DNA from: Solobacterium sp.
Lineage (GTDB): Bacteria > Bacillota_I > Bacilli_A > Erysipelotrichales > Erysipelotrichaceae
Assembly (NCBI GenBank): GCA_017543005.1
Contig: JAFWEA010000249.1
Span: 1 to 8,913 of the forward strand
DNA length: 8,913 nucleotides
Direction of reading: 5' to 3'
Under the pieces are notes generated by a model that saw only the letters and a program-made list of their open reading frames with translations, searched no databases and was not told the DNA's origin. Below are positions 5,612 to 8,913 of this stretch, one piece after another (position 1 is the first letter of the stretch; each line of letters opens with the position of its first letter). A program made the position numbers and the translations under genes.

Positions 5612-6760
5612 TCAGTACCCGAACTTCTCAGCGGCTTCCCGCATGTTTTTACGGATATCCACCCCGAACGGGCATCTGGTCTCGCAGACGCCGCACTGGA
5701 TGCACTCACTTGCATGATGTTCCAGCACCTTGTAGTGTTCGCGCACCGTCTCTGGCACTTCCCCCTGAGCCTTGGCCAGGTTCAGGAACTTGGTCACATC
5801 GGCCACACTGATCTGCATCGGGCAGGGTGCGCAGTGACTGCAGTACATGCAGTGCCCGGACCAGCTGATCTTCGGGAAGGAAGCCAGGGCTGCCGCGTAA
5901 TCCTTTTCCTCTTCCGGCGCGTCTTCATAGGCGATGCTTTCCTGCAGCTGTTCCACCGTCTTGGCCCCAGCCAGCACGACCGCAACTGCCGGCCGGCTGA
6001 GGGCATAGTGGATGCACTGGCTGACGGTCAATGCTGCCCCGGCCGGCGAGAGCTCGGCATTGAGCAGGTCACCGCCGCCGAAGGCCTTCATGACCGTGAT
6101 GCCGACCCCGAGCCGCTGGCAGGTTTCATACAGCTTTTCCCGGTCCGGATCCATATTGATCAGCTGCTTTTCATACGCCGCATCCGCCCAGAGATCCTCA
6201 ACGTTCTCACTGGCCGGCTGCAGGTCATAGCACGGATTGACACTGAACATAAGCACTTCGATCTTCCCGGTTTCCACCGCTTTCAAAGCCACAACAGGAT
6301 TATGCGAACTCAGGCCGACATGATGAATCCGGCCTTCTGCTTTTAACTGCAGGGCATAGTCCAGGACGCCGTTATTGACGATGTCATCCCAGTCCTTCAG
6401 GGAATCGCAGTAGTGAATCATCCCGACATCCAGATAATCCGTATCAAGCAGTTTCATCATTTCCTCAAAACCGGCTTTTACTTCTTCCAGGTTCCGGGTC
6501 CGCAGGTACTGTCCGTCCTTCCAGACCGAACAGATATGGGACTGGATCAGGAACTTCTCCCGCCGCCCCTTCAGCGCTTCGCCGACCGCCCGGCGCATGG
6601 CCGGGTCCGACGCATACAGATCAAAATAGTTGATGCCTTTTTCTTCTGCCAGATCAAACAGTTTCATGGCCATGCGGCATTCATCTTCCGCAAAACCTTC
6701 ACATCCCATGCCGATCTCACTGGCCATAAGACCGGTATGTCCGAGTTCTCTGTACTTCAT
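5612..6760 (-). CDS. Aldo/keto reductase-like protein with C-terminal double 4Fe-4S ferredoxin domain
   Basis: A 382-residue cytosolic protein: an AKR-type TIM barrel (about residues 1-295) followed by a ferredoxin-like tail. Barrel landmarks are YRELGHTGLMASEIGMG (3-19), INYFDLYASDPAMRRAVGEAL (43-63), DYLDVGMIHYCDS (108-120) and GRIHHVGLSSHN (143-154). The tail has C304-xx-C307-xx-C310-xx-C313-P and C353-xx-C356-xx-C359-xxx-C363-P, enough for two [4Fe-4S] clusters. Aligned to the AKR tetrad Asp-Tyr-Lys-His, D47 and H116 are kept, but Tyr is D52 and Lys is H75, so chemistry may differ from classical NADPH carbonyl reduction; electrons could pass through the clusters. AGGAGG lies 5 nt before ATG 6760. 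It is the first gene of its operon, transcribed divergently from the MATE gene. The substrate is unknown. Confidence 0.88.
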   Translation of the reverse strand: MKYRELGHTGLMASEIGMGCEGFAEDECRMAMKLFDLAEEKGINYFDLYASDPAMRRAVGEALKGRREKFLIQSHICSVWKDGQYLRTRNLEEVKAGFEEMMKLLDTDYLDVGMIHYCDSLKDWDDIVNNGVLDYALQLKAEGRIHHVGLSSHNPVVALKAVETGKIEVLMFSVNPCYDLQPASENVEDLWADAAYEKQLINMDPDREKLYETCQRLGVGITVMKAFGGGDLLNAELSPAGAALTVSQCIHYALSRPAVAVVLAGAKTVEQLQESIAYEDAPEEEKDYAAALASFPKISWSGHCMYCSHCAPCPMQISVADVTKFLNLAKAQGEVPETVREHYKVLEHHASECIQCGVCETRCPFGVDIRKNMREAAEKFGY

Positions 6761-6794
6761 GCCTACCTCCTTCTGTGGTGTCACTGGTCTGTCA

Positions 6795-6820
6795 TGACAG
6801 GAAAATCATATTTTCCGTCA
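6795..6820. promoter_or_regulatory. Palindromic operator candidate between divergent genes
   Basis: GGAAAAT-CAT-ATTTTCC (6800-6816) is a perfect 7-bp inverted repeat. It is flanked by TGAC (6795-6798) and GTCA (6817-6820), which extends the symmetry to 11 bp per arm with one unpaired A at 6799. It overlaps the -35 region of the MATE promoter and contains a possible minus-strand -10 (TATGAT, 6810-6805). A dimeric repressor site is the simplest reading. The regulator is unknown. Confidence 0.6.
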
Positions 6821-6840
6821 TATCCTTTTTATATTATAAT
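6812..6840 (+). promoter_or_regulatory. Promoter for the MATE gene
   Basis: A perfect TATAAT lies at 6835-6840 in an AT-rich stretch, with a weak -35 (TTTCCG, 17-nt spacing) overlapping the palindrome. The leader is about 20-25 nt and contains AAAGGAG (6853-6859). The same AT stretch reads TATAAT on the minus strand (6838-6833), so the region may fire in both directions. Confidence 0.6.
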
Positions 6841-6868
6841 TGAAAAATATTGAAAGGAGCGGAAACGG

Positions 6869-8236
6869 ATGAGCACACATCGCACCATGGATCTCACGGA
6901 GGGCAATATTGTCAGACAGATGATCCAGTTCGCAGCCCCGATCTTTGTCGGGAATCTCTTCCAGAATCTCTACAACAGTGTGGACTCGCTGGTCGTCGGC
7001 AACTTTGTGGGCAAGGCAGCACTGGCCGCCGTCAATACATGCGCACCGATCTCCAACCTGCTCATCGGTTTCTTTACCGGCATGTCTGCCGGTGCTTCGG
7101 TACTGTTTTCCCGTTCCTTCGGGGCCCGGGATTATGACAAGCTGCGTGATTCCATTCATACCACCCTGCTGTTCGCCCTGATCATCGGCTGCACCATGGC
7201 TGCCTTCGGTGTCCTGTTCAGCCGGCAGCTGCTTGGTGTGGTCGGCTGTCCGCAGGATGTCTTTGCGGATGCCAACCGGTATCTGAAGGTCTACATTGCC
7301 GGCATCCTCTTCACTTCGATCTACAACGTGGAAGCCGGGGTCCTGCGGGCCGTCGGTGATTCCCGCAGCCCGTTCTATGCGCTGGTAACCGCCAGTCTGA
7401 TGAATATCGTGCTCGATGTGCTGCTGGTCCGCTATGTGGGTCTGGGTGTACTGGGCGTGGCCATTGCGACCGTCATCTCCCAGCTGACCTCGGTCACCCT
7501 GGTCTTCCGGCAGATGGTAAATATGGATGAGCAGTACCGCTTCAAGTTCTCCCGGCTGCACATCAACCGGAAGCTGCTCATGGAAGTCGTCGACCTCGGT
7601 CTGCCGGCCGGCATCCAGTCCAGCATGATCTCCATTTCCAACCTGTTTGTCCACCGCTATATCAACAGTTTCGGCAGTACCGCCACCGCCGGCGCCGGTA
7701 TCGGCCAGCGTCTGGACCGCTTCGTCTCCATGCCCTGCCAGGCCCTGGGCCTGTCCATTACGACCTTTGTCTCACAGAACATCGGGGCCGGCAAAAAGGA
7801 CAGAATCACCGCCGGCATGCGGATCACCTTCCTGCTTGGCGTGGCTTCCGTGCTGATCATGGGCATTCCTCTGGCCATGAATTCGGAATTCTTCCTGGGC
7901 CTCTTCAACAAGGATCCCGGGGTCCTGCAGTACGGTTCCCAGATGATTCATACCTTGGTGCCGTTCTACTGGCTCATGTGTGCCAGCCAGGTGCTCTCCG
8001 GTTCCCTGCGGGGCTACGGCTATTCGCGCCAGGTCATGTTCCTGTCACTGATCGGCATGGTCGGTGTCCGCCAACTGTTCCTGTATATCTCCATGCATAT
8101 CAGCTGGGATATCCGCAACGTCTTCATCGGGTTCCCGGTCGGCTGGTTCTTCCAGGTCTTCTTTATCTTCCTGTACTATCTGCACCTGAAGCGCAGCGGG
8201 AAACTGGATCAGGTATTCAAAAAGACGAATCACTGA
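6869..8236 (+). CDS. MATE family efflux transporter
   Basis: A 455-residue polytopic inner-membrane protein with about 12 hydrophobic helices, the normal length for MATE (NorM/DinF-type) Na+- or H+-coupled drug/metabolite antiporters. Family features include the opening LTEGNIVRQMIQFAAPIF (10-27), NLYNSVDSLVVGNFVG (35-50), FTGMSAGASVLFSRSFGA, GVLRAVGDSRSPFYA, and in the second half TFVSQNIGAGKKDRI and LRGYGYS. The start is supported by AAAGGAG 9 nt before ATG. It stands alone between the divergent control region and a terminator hairpin whose loop holds its stop codon. The substrate cannot be predicted. Confidence 0.93.
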   Translation: MSTHRTMDLTEGNIVRQMIQFAAPIFVGNLFQNLYNSVDSLVVGNFVGKAALAAVNTCAPISNLLIGFFTGMSAGASVLFSRSFGARDYDKLRDSIHTTLLFALIIGCTMAAFGVLFSRQLLGVVGCPQDVFADANRYLKVYIAGILFTSIYNVEAGVLRAVGDSRSPFYALVTASLMNIVLDVLLVRYVGLGVLGVAIATVISQLTSVTLVFRQMVNMDEQYRFKFSRLHINRKLLMEVVDLGLPAGIQSSMISISNLFVHRYINSFGSTATAGAGIGQRLDRFVSMPCQALGLSITTFVSQNIGAGKKDRITAGMRITFLLGVASVLIMGIPLAMNSEFFLGLFNKDPGVLQYGSQMIHTLVPFYWLMCASQVLSGSLRGYGYSRQVMFLSLIGMVGVRQLFLYISMHISWDIRNVFIGFPVGWFFQVFFIFLYYLHLKRSGKLDQVFKKTNH

Positions 8237-8252
8237 GGGTTCGTCTTTTTTT
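8219..8252. terminator. Bidirectional terminator between convergent MATE and sulfatase-family genes
   Basis: AAAGACGAA (8221-8229) pairs with TTCGTCTTT (8240-8248) around a 10-nt loop. T runs follow on the plus strand (to 8252), and the A run (8219-8223) gives T on the minus strand. The MATE stop (8234-8236) lies in the loop and the convergent gene's TAA (8253-8251) at the edge. Confidence 0.88.
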
Positions 8253-8913
8253 ACGGTTCCGGTTCGGTTTCCGGTTCTGTCTTTACCGGTGATACCAGGA
8301 ATTCCCTGGCCGCGAAGTAGTCCGTGCTGACCATGGCCCGGCCGGCACTGATCAGGTCCTTGATCTGCGCGTCAGTCTTTTCAATGGCCGCGGCATCAAC
8401 TTCTTTTCCTTCGGCCGGATGGAAGTCCCCGGTGCTGTTGATATAGATGCCGTCATTGCTGATCCAGTCACTGTTGGGGAAGATGACATGGCAGTCCCCG
8501 CCGAAGATATCAGACCCCATGTAGAGCCGGGGATCATAGTTCAGGTTGAACAGATTGGCCAGGGTCGGCAGATGATCAAATGTCGAGCAGACCTGGTCCA
8601 CCTGCTCACCCGGCAGACCGGCACAGTACAGGATCAGCGGGCTGCGGTTGAAGCCGTATTCCGTATAACGGTCCACGATGCTTGTATGGGCCTTCAGATA
8701 CTCCGGTGAGATGTTGAACGGATGATGATCCGGCCAGAAACAGAAGACCGTCGTATCCAGTTTTCCCGCTTCTTCCAGCGCGTCCGTCAGTGTCTTCAGC
8801 ATGTGATCGAATTCCATCGTCTTGCTGATGAGGCGCTTGAGTTCCGGCGGATAATCGGGATGCACTTCATTGATCTGTTCCAGATAGGCATTGCCGTAAT
8901 AGGAATCGATATC
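8251..8913 (-). CDS. LTA synthase / sulfatase-family (alkaline phosphatase superfamily) protein, 3' part
   Basis: The last 220 residues of a gene whose 5' end lies beyond the right edge; the frame is open to 8913. Family features include MEFDHMLKTLTDALEEAGKLDTTVFCF (33-59), matching the yfDxaL..f...L...G..d.T pattern of LtaS-like sulfatase domains, then the metal-binding pair D62-H63 in WPDHHPFN, SPLILYCAGLPGE (91-103), TFDHLPTLANLFNL (111-124) and YMGSDIFG (131-138). Such enzymes are membrane-anchored and transfer glycerol phosphate or related groups on the outer face, for example in lipoteichoic acid or capsule modification. The nucleophile Thr and membrane helices would be upstream, out of view. 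The C-terminus ends in an unusual Glu/Pro tail (KTEPETEPEP). Which family member it is cannot be said from this part. Confidence 0.85.
   Translation of the reverse strand, partial: DIDSYYGNAYLEQINEVHPDYPPELKRLISKTMEFDHMLKTLTDALEEAGKLDTTVFCFWPDHHPFNISPEYLKAHTSIVDRYTEYGFNRSPLILYCAGLPGEQVDQVCSTFDHLPTLANLFNLNYDPRLYMGSDIFGGDCHVIFPNSDWISNDGIYINSTGDFHPAEGKEVDAAAIEKTDAQIKDLISAGRAMVSTDYFAAREFLVSPVKTEPETEPEP

Noticed and set aside
6818..7654. 278-codon open frame on the minus strand
   Set aside because: It is antisense to the MATE gene, has no hydrophobic core or family motif, and reflects GC-rich codon use.
8863..8865. GTG at 8865 as the start of the sulfatase-family gene
   Set aside because: The frame continues upstream to the window edge with plausible sequence (YYGNAYLEQINE), and the domain is clearly incomplete.

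Overview
The window carries nine protein genes: two run off the edges and seven are complete. Codon use is GC-rich in the genes, intergenic spacers are AT-rich, ribosome binding sites are strong and purine-rich (AGGAGG-like), and stem-plus-U-run terminators are clear. Together with a split ThrE-type exporter, LarC, DUF3842 and a free-standing DAK/FakA-like module, this suggests a moderately GC-rich member of the Bacillota, possibly an Erysipelotrichia-type gut anaerobe. The taxonomy is an inference; no rRNA gene is present.

Layout. Positions 1-1085 (+) hold the 3' part of the bifunctional NAD(P)H-hydrate repair enzyme (Nnr). A promoter then drives a CPBP-family membrane protein (1139-2071, +). 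Two back-to-back terminators at 2089-2145 separate this from a long minus-strand block, read right to left: Fe-S aldo/keto reductase (6760-5612), DUF3842 protein (5610-5200), LarC nickel-insertion protein (5050-3755), the two halves of a split ThrE-type exporter (3717-2899 and 2902-2462), and an 85-residue DAK/FakA-like protein (2399-2142) with its own promoter. A divergent promoter region at 6761-6868 with a clear palindrome separates this block from a MATE-family exporter (6869-8236, +). That gene ends at a bidirectional terminator shared with the convergent 3' end of an LTA-synthase/sulfatase-type membrane phosphotransferase (8251-8913, -).

How the parts may work together. The reductase and the DUF3842 gene are almost contiguous (1-nt gap) and probably co-transcribed. 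LarC follows after a 149-nt spacer that can fold into several hairpins, the last being a terminator-like stem ending 19 nt before the larC start codon; this looks like either the end of the upstream operon or an attenuated leader for larC. LarC inserts nickel into the pyridinium dithiocarboxylate pincer cofactor used by LarA-type racemases. No larA, larB or larE is in view, so the cofactor pathway would have to be completed elsewhere. The exporter halves overlap by 4 nt (ATGA) and are translationally coupled.

The most noteworthy points are the structured larC leader, the very histidine-rich stretch in LarC, a reductase that appears to lack two of the four canonical AKR catalytic residues while carrying two ferredoxin-like cysteine motifs, a CPBP protein with degenerate second and third motifs, and the stand-alone FakA-middle-domain-like protein. 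No mobile element, CRISPR array, tRNA or rRNA was recognised.
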